Assembly: GCA_020625635.1 (NCBI GenBank) | Contig: JAHLBL010000001.1 | Coordinates: 1-41,311, forward strand | Length of the DNA stretch: 41,311 nucleotides | Source: a bacterium | GTDB taxonomy: Bacteria > Bacillota > Clostridia > Oscillospirales > Acutalibacteraceae | Direction: 5' to 3' | Position numbers and translations under genes: made by a program | Part shown: positions 26,768 through 34,520 of the stretch, in pieces | How positions within the stretch are numbered: the stretch's first letter is position 1 | Layout of the letters: each line of letters opens with the position of its first letter | Notes under the pieces: generated by a model | The model's input: only the letters and a program-made list of their open reading frames with translations | The model's database searches: none | What the model was told of the DNA's origin: nothing

Positions 26768-26815
26768 AAAACAACACCCTTACCGCCCGTTAAAAGGGCT
26801 GATAATTCAAACAAA

Positions 26816-26846
26816 AGGCTGTCCCTGTTTTGAGACAGCCTTTCGA
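26816..26846 (-). terminator. Intrinsic terminator after secF
   Basis: Minus-strand AAGGCTGTC and GACAGCCTT form a 9-bp stem around a 10-base loop, followed by TTGTTTG. It lies immediately after the secF stop and within about 50 bases of the znuA start, leaving little room for a separate znu promoter. Confidence 0.8.
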
Positions 26847-26851
26847 GCTTT

Positions 26852-27844
26852 TTATTTTTTCTTCTTGTTCTTGTTGCCGGGTCTCTTCTGCCACATAACC
26901 CAAAGGGGACCTGCGATACAGAGAGAGGAATAACAACCCGATACAAGACCGATGATCATCGGAAGAGCGAACGCTCTAACGGAATCGAGGTTGAATACGA
27001 TCGAGAAGATGAATACAATCACTACAGCGGCAATCGTTGTGATCGAAGTAACGATTGTACGGCGCATAACCTTGGAGGCGGAAACGTTGAACACGTCAGC
27101 GATGTCAGCCTTGTAGCCGAGGTTTCTTCTCTCCTCACGTACACGGTCGTAAACAACGACTGTATCGTTCAGCGAGTAACCGAGAATCATAAGCGCTACA
27201 GCCATGAAGCTCGAGTCGATCGGCATACGGAAGATTACGTAGAAGAAGTAGATGATCGCGAGGTCGTGGAACAGTGCTACAAGTCCGAACACACCCGCGG
27301 AGAGACCGCCGATTTTCTTGAATCGGAGCGTTACGTAGAGCACCATCAGCGCGCCCGCGATAGCAACCGCGAAGAGACACTTGAGAAGGAAGCTGAAGCC
27401 CATTGTAGAGTCAACGGACGTGCTTGTCTCGAGCACGAAATCGTTCTTGGGGAACGCCTTCTGAACTGCCTTTGTGATATCAGCCTGAAGCTCAGTCTTG
27501 ATTGTATTTGTGCCTGAGAACTGTACGCTGATCATATTTGTATGGTTAACAAAGTCCTGTGAGTATGAAAACGTAACGATATTGTCAGGGGTTTCCTTCT
27601 GGAAGAGCGACTCAACAGCGCTCTGGTCGATTTCACCCGAATACTTATACTTGAGCATTGTACCGCCGCTGAACTGGATGTCGAGCGTGGTGCCGAAGAT
27701 AATGTTGCAGATGATACCGATAGCTATAATTGCGATCGAAAGCCCGAAGAAGATCTTCTTCTTTCCGATAAAGTTCTTGGCGGGCTTGCCTCTTACGAGA
27801 AGCTTGTCCTCATAGGACACCTTAGTAAACTGATTATTTGCCAT
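26852..27844 (-). CDS. secF: Protein translocase subunit SecF
   Basis: Membrane partner of SecD that helps protein export using the proton-motive force. About 330 residues with six membrane helices. The FSGGTMLKYKYSGE region corresponds to the conserved GGxxL of the first periplasmic domain, and ALMILGYSLNDTVVVYDRVREE is the SecF signature. I chose ATG 27844 because GGAGGTG lies 7 bases upstream; this start overlaps the secD end by 11 bases. The C-terminus is lysine-rich. Confidence 0.96.
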   Translation of the reverse strand: MANNQFTKVSYEDKLLVRGKPAKNFIGKKKIFFGLSIAIIAIGIICNIIFGTTLDIQFSGGTMLKYKYSGEIDQSAVESLFQKETPDNIVTFSYSQDFVNHTNMISVQFSGTNTIKTELQADITKAVQKAFPKNDFVLETSTSVDSTMGFSFLLKCLFAVAIAGALMVLYVTLRFKKIGGLSAGVFGLVALFHDLAIIYFFYVIFRMPIDSSFMAVALMILGYSLNDTVVVYDRVREERRNLGYKADIADVFNVSASKVMRRTIVTSITTIAAVVIVFIFSIVFNLDSVRAFALPMIIGLVSGCYSSLCIAGPLWVMWQKRPGNKNKKKK

Positions 27845-29231
27845 CTTTCGCACCTCCATACAGCCACTTATGACGTGCCCATTTGAAGCCCGCGACTGCT
27901 CTGAGCATTACACGGCTCAAACCGATACCCATAATGAAGTTTGAAATAACGCCGATGAGGAGTGTGTAACCAAAGGAATAAATCGTACCTGTTGTGGACT
28001 GACCGAAAATCCATGAGAGGATGTTTGTGGGACCGAACACGAGCAGGAGGATGATCGCTACGATTACGATGGTCATATTACCGTCGATGATAGCGGAGAG
28101 CGAGCTCTTTGTACCTCTGTCGAGAGCGCCGTCAAGAGTACGTCCCGAACGCATTTCCTCGATGATACGCTCCGAGGTGATAACGTTGGCGTCAACGCCC
28201 ATACCGATTGAAAGTATGAGACCCGCGATACCGGGAAGCGTCATTGTGAAGGAATTGAATACAGGGAAGTAACCCGAGATAGCCGCGATGGTGATACCCA
28301 TCTGACCTGTGAGGGCGATTACGGCGATGAGACCGGGGAGACGATACATAACAATCATAAAGATCGCGATAAGGATAAACGCGATAACACCCGCGTATGC
28401 CATAGCCGTGAGAGCGTTCTCACCGAGTGAAGCGGAGATCGAACCCGAGCTTACTGTCTCGAGGTCGATCGGCATAGCACCTGCCGAAATTTTCTTGGCG
28501 AGGGCTGATGCTGACTCGGCTGTGAAGCTTCCCGAAATTGTGGCTTCGCCGCCTGTGATAACGTCCTGAATCGTAGGAGCGGAAAGCATCATGTCATCCA
28601 TCCAGATGGAGACTACCTTGCCGACATATTCCTGTGTGATATCGGCAAACTTCTGCTTACCCTCTTTTGTGAGTGTAAGGAGAACGATGTTCTGTCCCTT
28701 GTCATCTACGCGGGACTCAGCGCTCTCTACCATAGAACCGTCCATAAGAATGGTCTCGGTGTCGCCTGTAGGAGTTTTGTATACGGGCTCACCGTCCGAG
28801 CCTATAGCTGTATCCTTGTGCTCGTTGCCTGGACGGAATGTAAGCTTAGCTGTTGAACTGATTTCCTGAATCGCTTCCTCAACGTTGTAAGAGGACTCGT
28901 CCTCTTTCCAAGGATAACGAACGATAATACGGTCGGTGTTGTTATCAGCGTAGAGCTCGTAGTCTGTGATACCCTGGGAAACCATACGGGTTTCGATAAT
29001 AGACTTAGCGGACTCAAGCTGCTTATCTGTGGCGTTTACACCGTTTGCAGGCTGGAATGTAGCCTCGACGCCGCCCCTGATGTCTGTGCCCCATCGAATG
29101 TCACCGATTCCCTTAACAATCGTCTGCCTGTTGTCGCCTACATAGTAGGAAAGACCGAATACCGAGGTAAACGAAAAAGCAAGGATCAGAATGGCAACGA
29201 TGAAAAACACGGCTTTGGGAATTCTTTTCAT
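27834..29231 (-). CDS. secD: Protein translocase subunit SecD
   Basis: First gene of the secDF operon, 465 residues. The N-terminal helix is followed by GTDIRGGVEATFQP (the D-x-RGG motif). A large extracytoplasmic P1 domain and five C-terminal helices follow, including GMGVDANVITSERIIEEMR, the diagnostic SecD segment. GGAGGTCC precedes the ATG. Firmicutes such as B. subtilis often have a fused SecDF; here the genes are separate, as in many Clostridia. Confidence 0.96.
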   Translation of the reverse strand: MKRIPKAVFFIVAILILAFSFTSVFGLSYYVGDNRQTIVKGIGDIRWGTDIRGGVEATFQPANGVNATDKQLESAKSIIETRMVSQGITDYELYADNNTDRIIVRYPWKEDESSYNVEEAIQEISSTAKLTFRPGNEHKDTAIGSDGEPVYKTPTGDTETILMDGSMVESAESRVDDKGQNIVLLTLTKEGKQKFADITQEYVGKVVSIWMDDMMLSAPTIQDVITGGEATISGSFTAESASALAKKISAGAMPIDLETVSSGSISASLGENALTAMAYAGVIAFILIAIFMIVMYRLPGLIAVIALTGQMGITIAAISGYFPVFNSFTMTLPGIAGLILSIGMGVDANVITSERIIEEMRSGRTLDGALDRGTKSSLSAIIDGNMTIVIVAIILLLVFGPTNILSWIFGQSTTGTIYSFGYTLLIGVISNFIMGIGLSRVMLRAVAGFKWARHKWLYGGAKDGK

Positions 29232-29277
29232 GCCATTGGACCTCCAAATATTTTCTCATATCCGCACGTATAAACAG

Positions 29278-29323
29278 AATAACTCTGTTACGAATACATA
29301 CGTACAGACGTAACAGAGTTATT
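29278..29323. repeat. 15-bp perfect inverted repeat over the secD promoter start region
   Basis: AATAACTCTGTTACG (29278-29292) and its exact complement (29309-29323) flank a 16-base spacer. The promoter-proximal arm contains part of the -10 box. If transcription starts near 29314, the RNA would begin with an 11-bp stem. It may be an operator, a 5' RNA-stabilising hairpin, or both. Confidence 0.85.
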
Positions 29324-29349
29324 ATAAAGTTTTTTTGAAAAAATGTCAA
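29321..29349 (-). promoter_or_regulatory. Consensus sigma-A promoter of secDF
   Basis: Minus-strand TTGACA (29344-29349) and TATAAT (29321-29326), both 6 of 6, separated by 17 bases. The predicted start is near 29314, giving a leader of about 83 bases before secD. The rest of the stretch between secD and the aminotransferase gene (29350-29492) shows nothing but AT-rich sequence and a weak TTTGCTT/AAGCAAA hairpin. Confidence 0.88.
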
Positions 29350-29492
29350 TATGTATCTTAAATTTTTCAAATGTTTGCTTTTTTCGAAGCAAACAGCATA
29401 AATTCAGCAGAAAATTTTATTCAGCCGCTGAACTACGATAATAACCTCCGACTATAGACTCAGGGGCATTATCGGTTTTTCTGTAATCCGTT

Positions 29493-30764
29493 TTATACAA
29501 GTCTCTCGGCAGCCGCCAGACGGACGCAAACGCAGAAGATATCCATAGCGAGACTGAGCTCCTCAACCGACGGGAACGAAGGCGCAATGCGGATATTGCT
29601 GTCGTCGGGGTCGCCGTACGGGAAGGTAGCGCCGGCGTTCGTGAGTGTAACACCTGCGTTCTTGCACAGCTCAACAACTCTCTTCGCGGTGCCGTTGTAT
29701 ACGTTGACGCTTACAAAATAACCGCCGTTCGGACGTGTCCAGCTCGCGATACCGAGTCCGGAAAGCTCACTTTCAAGCTTGCTGAGAACTGTCTCGAACT
29801 TTGGCTTGAGGATAGCCTTGTGCTTCTTCATATGGTCTAAAAGTCCCTCGTAACCGCCGAAGAACTTGACGTGACGGAGCATATTAACCTTATCGTAACC
29901 GATGGTCTGGTAATTGTATTTACCGCGGAGAACCTTCATATTGTGCTTGTCTGTCGCCAGAGCCGCAACGCCCGAGCCCGAGAATGAAATCTTTGAGGTC
30001 GAGCAGAACATAATCGGCAAATCCTCGTTGCCGTACTTCTTGCACTCGTCCATGAGGTTGAGAAGATTGTCGGGTGTGTCGGTGACATCATGTACACAGT
30101 ACGCGTTGTCCCACATAATGCGGAAATCCTTCGCGGCAGGTCTTAAAGCCGCGAAACGGCGGACAACATCGTCGGAATAAGTGATACCCGTGGGATTCGA
30201 GTACTTCGGAACGCACCAGATACCCTTGATCGTGTCATCCTCTGCAACAAGTCTCTCTACGATATTCATATCGGGACCGTCCTCGTTCATCGGAACTGGA
30301 ATCATCTTGAAGCCAAAGTAGCCAGTGATACCGAAGTGGCGGTCATAACCGGGTACGGGACAGAGGAACTTTCTGTTCTGAACATTGAGCCACGGCTCGG
30401 TGTCCTCGTACAGCGGAGAAGTCATAAATGTGGAAATCGTGTCGAACATCATATTTAAGCTGGAGTTGCCGCCGACAAATACGTCATCGGTCTCTACTCC
30501 GAGGAGCTTGGCGAAAATCTCCTTACACTCGGGAATACCGTCAAATCCGCCGTAGTTGCGGCAGTCGGTACCGTCGCTCGCGTTGAGAACATCCTTCGAG
30601 GTGAGGCAGTCGAGCATACCCATCGAAAGGTCGAGCTGCTCGGGAGAAGGCTTTCCGCGCGCCATATTGAGCGAGAGTCCCATAGCCTTGTAGCCCTCAT
30701 AACTCTTTACAAGTGATGAAATCTCGTTGGCAAGAGTGTCTCCGGTGAATTTCATATAATCCAT
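29493..30764 (-). CDS. MocR-type class I aminotransferase (aspartate aminotransferase-like)
   Basis: PLP-dependent fold-type I aminotransferase of 423 residues. LSLNMARGKPSPEQLDLS and the lysine-bearing CSTSKISFSGSGVAAL (Schiff-base lysine) match the aminotransferase-MocR group, some members of which are aspartate aminotransferases (subgroup 1c). GIWCVPKYSNPTGITYS carries the usual NPTG. I chose ATG 30764 because AAGGAG is positioned about 9 bases upstream. Substrate is inferred from family only. It appears to be a single-gene unit. Confidence 0.88.
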   Translation of the reverse strand: MDYMKFTGDTLANEISSLVKSYEGYKAMGLSLNMARGKPSPEQLDLSMGMLDCLTSKDVLNASDGTDCRNYGGFDGIPECKEIFAKLLGVETDDVFVGGNSSLNMMFDTISTFMTSPLYEDTEPWLNVQNRKFLCPVPGYDRHFGITGYFGFKMIPVPMNEDGPDMNIVERLVAEDDTIKGIWCVPKYSNPTGITYSDDVVRRFAALRPAAKDFRIMWDNAYCVHDVTDTPDNLLNLMDECKKYGNEDLPIMFCSTSKISFSGSGVAALATDKHNMKVLRGKYNYQTIGYDKVNMLRHVKFFGGYEGLLDHMKKHKAILKPKFETVLSKLESELSGLGIASWTRPNGGYFVSVNVYNGTAKRVVELCKNAGVTLTNAGATFPYGDPDDSNIRIAPSFPSVEELSLAMDIFCVCVRLAAAERLV

Positions 30765-30815
30765 TTTGATTACTCCTTTTTTCAAAATTTCAAATTCGAT
30801 TAGTCAACAGTTGAT

Positions 30816-30844
30816 ATTTTACTACATTTTTCTAAAAAATGCAA
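30816..30844 (-). promoter_or_regulatory. Possible promoter of the aminotransferase gene
   Basis: TAAAAT (30816-30821, 5 of 6) with TTGCAT (30839-30844, 3 of 6) 17 bases upstream on the minus strand. The -35 box overlaps the hairpin at 30834-30864. Confidence 0.4.
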
Positions 30845-30864
30845 GTTTTTTACTACTAACTTGC
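30834..30864 (-). terminator. Terminator-like hairpin upstream of the aminotransferase gene
   Basis: Minus-strand GCAAGTT and AACTTGC (7-bp stem, 10-base loop) followed by ATTTTTT. It could end a short transcript begun between 30865 and 31002, or act as an attenuator. No open reading frame with a ribosome-binding site is visible in that 140-base stretch. Confidence 0.6.
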
Positions 30865-31002
30865 GTAATCTGTAGATTTGAACAAAATAACCGACAGCAA
30901 CGTGTGATTAACAATATACAATTAACAGAACGGTTCAGATAATATAGTTATGAGATGAAGTTTATATAATGTATATGCAGTAAAATCCGTGTTTTGTCAA
31001 GG

Positions 31003-31028
31003 AAAAAGGCGGTTCAAATTGAACCGCC
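31003..31028 (-). terminator. Intrinsic terminator after the tyrosine kinase gene
   Basis: GGCGGTTC and GAACCGCC (8-bp stem, 5-base loop) followed on the minus strand by TTTTT, 13 bases past the stop codon at 31041. Confidence 0.88.
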
Positions 31029-31040
31029 CTGTTTGACTTA

Positions 31041-31802
31041 TTAATAATACTGATAGTAGTAATAATAGTAGTAGCCTCTTCTGCCTCTCTTGCCCTCGTG
31101 CGTAACACCTACGCGGATAAATCCGAGCGGCTTAGCGTCGGCAAGCTTGATATTATTGAGCAGACGTTCGATATCGCCGTGAGTTGTTTTTCTCTCACGC
31201 GTTACGAGGATATAGCCCGAAACGTGCTCCTTGAGCAGCAGCGCGTCGGATACAACGCCTATAGGCGGCGAGTCGAAAATAATGTAGTCGTACTCGCGGT
31301 TGATTCTCTCGATAAAGCGCGTAACCTCGGGCGAGCAGATAAGCTCGGACGGGTTAGGCGGGATCGTACCCGATGTCAGTACATCGAGGCACGGAAGCAC
31401 GTCGCGGTGTACAACATCGTCGAAAACTACCATTCGACCGACCATATCCGAGAAGCCCGCTCTGTTCTCGAGCTTAAGAATATTGTGAATATTCGGGCGT
31501 CGCAGGTCGCAGTCTATAAGCAGGACCTTCTTTCCCATCTTCGAGAAGGAAATCGCAAGGTTCGCGGCAACCGTACTTTTACCGTCGCCCTTTGCGTAGG
31601 ATGTGATACAGAAAGCCTTTTTATCCGAGGCTGAAAGAGAGAACATAATATTGGTTCTCGCGGATTTATACGCCTCAACTATGGCAAATTTACTTTTTTC
31701 ACTGAGGACGTTCTTCTCGTCCTTCTTATTCTTTTTAGCCTTTGTCGATTCGGTCTGCACCTTATTTTCCTTGATTTTGTGGCTGGGAAGCTTAATTTTC
31801 AT
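31041..31802 (-). CDS. CpsD/CapB-family bacterial tyrosine kinase
   Basis: Cytoplasmic BY-kinase that autophosphorylates on a C-terminal tyrosine cluster and controls polysaccharide export. It has 253 residues. Walker A SYAKGDGKST is near residue 70, Walker A' is LLIDCDLRRP, and Walker B is IIFDSPP. The protein ends in seven consecutive tyrosines, a glutamine and two more tyrosines, an unusually pure cluster. A basic, lysine-rich N-terminal segment (about 10-35) precedes the kinase. The membrane activator is encoded 3 bases upstream. No glycosyltransferases or flippase for a capsule are adjacent. Confidence 0.92.
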   Translation of the reverse strand: MKIKLPSHKIKENKVQTESTKAKKNKKDEKNVLSEKSKFAIVEAYKSARTNIMFSLSASDKKAFCITSYAKGDGKSTVAANLAISFSKMGKKVLLIDCDLRRPNIHNILKLENRAGFSDMVGRMVVFDDVVHRDVLPCLDVLTSGTIPPNPSELICSPEVTRFIERINREYDYIIFDSPPIGVVSDALLLKEHVSGYILVTRERKTTHGDIERLLNNIKLADAKPLGFIRVGVTHEGKRGRRGYYYYYYYQYY

Positions 31803-31805
31803 ACA

Positions 31806-32492
31806 TTAACCCTCCTTTTCAAAGTCCACAATCTCAGCGAACACAGGCAGTCCGTAAAGCTTGGCGAGGTCATCGCCCGGCTTAAGGGTAGTGTCGATGA
31901 TTTCGAGGAAGAACGCGAGCAGAACGCCGATAATGAAGCCGATTATCGCGCCTATCATAGTATTTCTGTTGATATTCGGCGAGATCGGGCTCGTAGGCTC
32001 AGTCGCGGTTCTGATCGTTTTTACTGTACCAACGTCACCGAAGAAAGACTCGAAGCATTCGGGAGCGGCGTCAGCGAGCTGGTTCGCTACATTGGAGCAG
32101 ATCTTCGGGTTCGAGGACGTTACGGTAAACTGGATAACATTCGATTCCGATACCTGTGAAATGGAAACAGAGCCGCTGCTGAAGTACTGTGTCATCATAG
32201 GCGACTGCTGGAATAGAATTACGCAGTTGCTTGCAAGAGAAGCAGACGCGGTGATACCGCCCGTATCGGCTCGGCGGTTGCCGTAAACGCTCGTTGCCTG
32301 AGTAGCATATTGATTGAAGTCCTCTTTTGTATACCAGATATGAATGGTTGAGGACGCGGAATATACAGGTGTTATGAAAAATGTAGAGTAACCGTAAGCG
32401 ATAAGCGTCACAAGCACAGCGATAAGAAAAATCAGCTTAATGTGTCGCAGAAGCATACCGATTATCTTTTGAGGAGTTAAATCCTTCGGCAT
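31806..32492 (-). CDS. Wzz/YveK-type chain-length regulator, membrane activator of the BY-kinase
   Basis: This 228-residue protein has two membrane helices (about 18-38 and 180-200) flanking an extracytoplasmic Wzz domain. The N-terminus contains LRHIKLIFLIAVLVTLIAYG, and the C-terminal part has the proline-rich TEPTSPISPNINRNT before the second helix, the standard arrangement for CpsC/YveK/CapA proteins. I chose ATG 32492 because GGGAGG is 7 bases upstream; the in-frame TTG at 32507 overlaps that site. It is paired with the kinase. Confidence 0.9.
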   Translation of the reverse strand: MPKDLTPQKIIGMLLRHIKLIFLIAVLVTLIAYGYSTFFITPVYSASSTIHIWYTKEDFNQYATQATSVYGNRRADTGGITASASLASNCVILFQQSPMMTQYFSSGSVSISQVSESNVIQFTVTSSNPKICSNVANQLADAAPECFESFFGDVGTVKTIRTATEPTSPISPNINRNTMIGAIIGFIIGVLLAFFLEIIDTTLKPGDDLAKLYGLPVFAEIVDFEKEG

Positions 32493-32599
32493 CTCATACC
32501 CTCCCAAAATAATTTACCTTCCTATTATAGACTATACAAATGCAATTATATTTCTGAATAAGAATTATTTTGCTGAAATTTGTGGAATCTCTATATAAA

Positions 32600-32640
32600 G
32601 AAAGCGTCCGACCAAAAAAATTTGTCAGACGCTTTCTTCT
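32600..32640 (-). terminator. Intrinsic terminator after oadB
   Basis: GAAAGCGTC and GACGCTTTC (9-bp stem, extended by 3 bp past one mismatch) around a loop containing a T-run, followed on the minus strand by TTTATA. Begins 14 bases after the oadB stop. The remaining gap to the Wzz gene (32493-32599) is AT-rich with several TATAAT-like words but no convincing -35. Confidence 0.75.
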
Positions 32641-32653
32641 TATTGTTTCACTG

Positions 32654-33898
32654 TTATACTGGGCATACGCTGAGGAGAACGCCCGCGGCAACCGCGGAAC
32701 CGATTACACCCGCTACGTTCGGACCCATAGCATGCATGAGAAGGAAGTTGCCTGGATTTTCCTCCTGACCGACCTTCTGAGATACACGAGCCGCCATAGG
32801 AACTGCCGAAACGCCCGCCGAGCCGATAAGCGGATTAACCTTTCCGCCCGTAAACTTGTACATCAGCTTTCCGAAAAGCACACCGAACGCCGAGCCCATC
32901 ATAAAGGCTATAAGTCCGAGCGCGATAATCTTCAGCGTACTCAGCGAGAGGAAGTTCGCTCCTGTCGCGGTAGCGCCTACGGTTGTGCCGAGGAAAATCG
33001 TGATGATATTCATAAGCTCGTTCTGAGCTGTCTTTGAAAGTCTGTCGCAGACGCCCGACTCCTTGAGGAGGTTACCAAACATCAGCATACCGACCAGCGG
33101 AGCCGCGTCGGGAAGCAGAATCGAAATGATGATTACGATAAGGATCGGGAAGATAATCTTCTCGAGCTTGGATACGGGACGGAGCTGCTCCATAACAACG
33201 GCTCTCTCCTTCTTTGTTGTGAGAGCGCGCATAATGGGGGGCTGAATGATCGGCACGAGAGCCATATACGAGTAAGCCGCTATCGCGATTGAGCCGAGAA
33301 GATGTGGAGCGAGCTTAGTCGTAACGAAAATAGCCGTAGGACCGTCAGCGCCGCCGATAATACCGATAGCGCCCGCCTCGGGACGTGTGAAGCCGAGGAA
33401 AATAGCGCCGATAAACGTAACGAAAATACCTATCTGAGCAGCCGCGCCGAGGATGAAGCTCTTCGGATTCGCGATAAGCGGACCGAAATCGGTCATAGCG
33501 CCTACGCCGAGGAAAATCAGCGGAGGATAGATACCGAGCTTAACGCCCTGATAGAGATAGTAGAACAATCCGCCGTTCTGGGGAACGTTGGCGAAGGTCT
33601 GATCGCCGATAACCGTTTTGGCGTAAGCGGCGTAGTGCTCAGCCTGCTCGGGAACGAGCGGGTCGAACGGCACGAGACTTGTCTCGGGCGGAGCCGTGAT
33701 CGCGGGGAAAAGGTTTACGAGCAGCATACCGAACGCGATAGGAAGAAGGAGAAGCGGTTCGAACTGCTTTTTTATTGCGAGGAAGAACAGAACGCAGGCG
33801 ATACCTATCATTACGTAGTTCTGCCATCCCAAATTATTTATGCCTGAGGAAGTGAAGATGCCTTCAATTCCTTTCCAGAAGCTGTTTAAAATATCCAT
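32654..33898 (-). CDS. oadB: Na+-translocating decarboxylase beta subunit
   Basis: Membrane subunit of the biotin-dependent decarboxylase sodium pumps (oxaloacetate, methylmalonyl-CoA or glutaryl-CoA). It couples decarboxylation of carboxybiotin to Na+ export. It has 414 residues and about nine membrane segments. GIIGGADGPTAIFVTTKLAP is the family's key segment carrying the functional aspartate, and LIGSAGVSAVPMAARVSQKVG near the C-terminus is equally characteristic. Two in-frame starts are not in conflict; ATG 33898 has AAAGGAACC upstream. It follows oadG by 32 bases. The carboxyltransferase and biotin carrier genes are not in the window. Confidence 0.95.
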   Translation of the reverse strand: MDILNSFWKGIEGIFTSSGINNLGWQNYVMIGIACVLFFLAIKKQFEPLLLLPIAFGMLLVNLFPAITAPPETSLVPFDPLVPEQAEHYAAYAKTVIGDQTFANVPQNGGLFYYLYQGVKLGIYPPLIFLGVGAMTDFGPLIANPKSFILGAAAQIGIFVTFIGAIFLGFTRPEAGAIGIIGGADGPTAIFVTTKLAPHLLGSIAIAAYSYMALVPIIQPPIMRALTTKKERAVVMEQLRPVSKLEKIIFPILIVIIISILLPDAAPLVGMLMFGNLLKESGVCDRLSKTAQNELMNIITIFLGTTVGATATGANFLSLSTLKIIALGLIAFMMGSAFGVLFGKLMYKFTGGKVNPLIGSAGVSAVPMAARVSQKVGQEENPGNFLLMHAMGPNVAGVIGSAVAAGVLLSVCPV

Positions 33899-33930
33899 TC
33901 TAAGGTTCCTTTCATCAAAAATAGATTCGG

Positions 33931-34335
33931 TTAAAAAGGTCTGGTGTTGTCGAGAACACCCGCGTTAGCCCATGCGGAGCGTGTTTTCGCCCGCTTGATG
34001 CTTTTTATCTTAACCTTTTCCTTGGAACCGTACATACTGTAAACAGCGGCAGAAATAACCGCAACGATCTCATCGGGAACACCGCCGATAACAGGCGCGG
34101 GAGGCGCGCTTTCGGCAACGGGCTTGATCTCCACGGGAGGACGCTCGGCTTCTTCTTTTTCAAAAGCCTCCTGCTCCTTACGGATTTTTCTTTCCCTGAG
34201 AGCGTTCTGAACCGAGTTGACGAGAGTACCGTAAGCCCAGATTAAGAAAATCAGGAAAATCAGTACGGAAAATACTATCGTAAAGCCCGTCAGAAGCATT
34301 GAAACGGATATATTAAATTTTTCCATAAAATCCAT
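33931..34335 (-). CDS. oadG: OadG-family decarboxylase gamma subunit
   Basis: Small assembly subunit with one N-terminal membrane helix (MLLTGFTIVFSVLIFLIFLI), a charged linker and a C-terminal region. The length of 134 and its position just before oadB fit OadG/MmdD. The typical proline/alanine linker is present (ESAPPAPVIGG), and an IVAVISAAVYSMYG segment matches the conserved 'ISAA' stretch of clostridial OadG. I kept ATG 34335 (GGGGG about 9 bases upstream); ATG at 34326 is possible. Confidence 0.85.
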   Translation of the reverse strand: MDFMEKFNISVSMLLTGFTIVFSVLIFLIFLIWAYGTLVNSVQNALRERKIRKEQEAFEKEEAERPPVEIKPVAESAPPAPVIGGVPDEIVAVISAAVYSMYGSKEKVKIKSIKRAKTRSAWANAGVLDNTRPF

Positions 34336-34342
34336 TAATATA

Positions 34343-34394
34343 TACCCCCATATTAATTCTTACATACACTGTAATTATACTTAATATGGGGGTA
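34343..34394. repeat. 14-bp inverted repeat spanning oadG promoter and ribosome-binding site
   Basis: TACCCCCATATTAA (34343-34356) and its exact complement (34381-34394) are 24 bases apart. One copy lies inside the 17-base promoter spacer; the other holds the GGGGG ribosome-binding site of oadG. Confidence 0.85.
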
Positions 34395-34402
34395 AACTTC
34401 AA
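34374..34402 (-). promoter_or_regulatory. Sigma-A promoter of oadG-oadB
   Basis: Minus-strand TTGAAG (34397-34402, 4 of 6) and TATAAT (34374-34379) with 17-base spacing. Predicted start near 34367 gives a leader of about 32 bases. Confidence 0.75.
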
Positions 34403-34520
34403 CGAAAAATATTCAGTTTTCGGATTTTCGGGAATTTTTACAGTTTTTTAAGATTAATATGTGAATATTTGTGGGTTTTTGTTTGGCTCAGAAACAGCAA
34501 GCCCAAAGATAATAATTCTA

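Noticed and set aside
26768..26815. A Zur or MntR operator before znuA
   Set aside because: No recognisable palindrome or -10/-35 pair in the short gap; regulation cannot be read from sequence.
29370..29396. TTTGCTT/AAGCAAA hairpin after the aminotransferase gene as terminator
   Set aside because: It lies about 100 bases past the stop and is not followed by a T-run on the minus strand.
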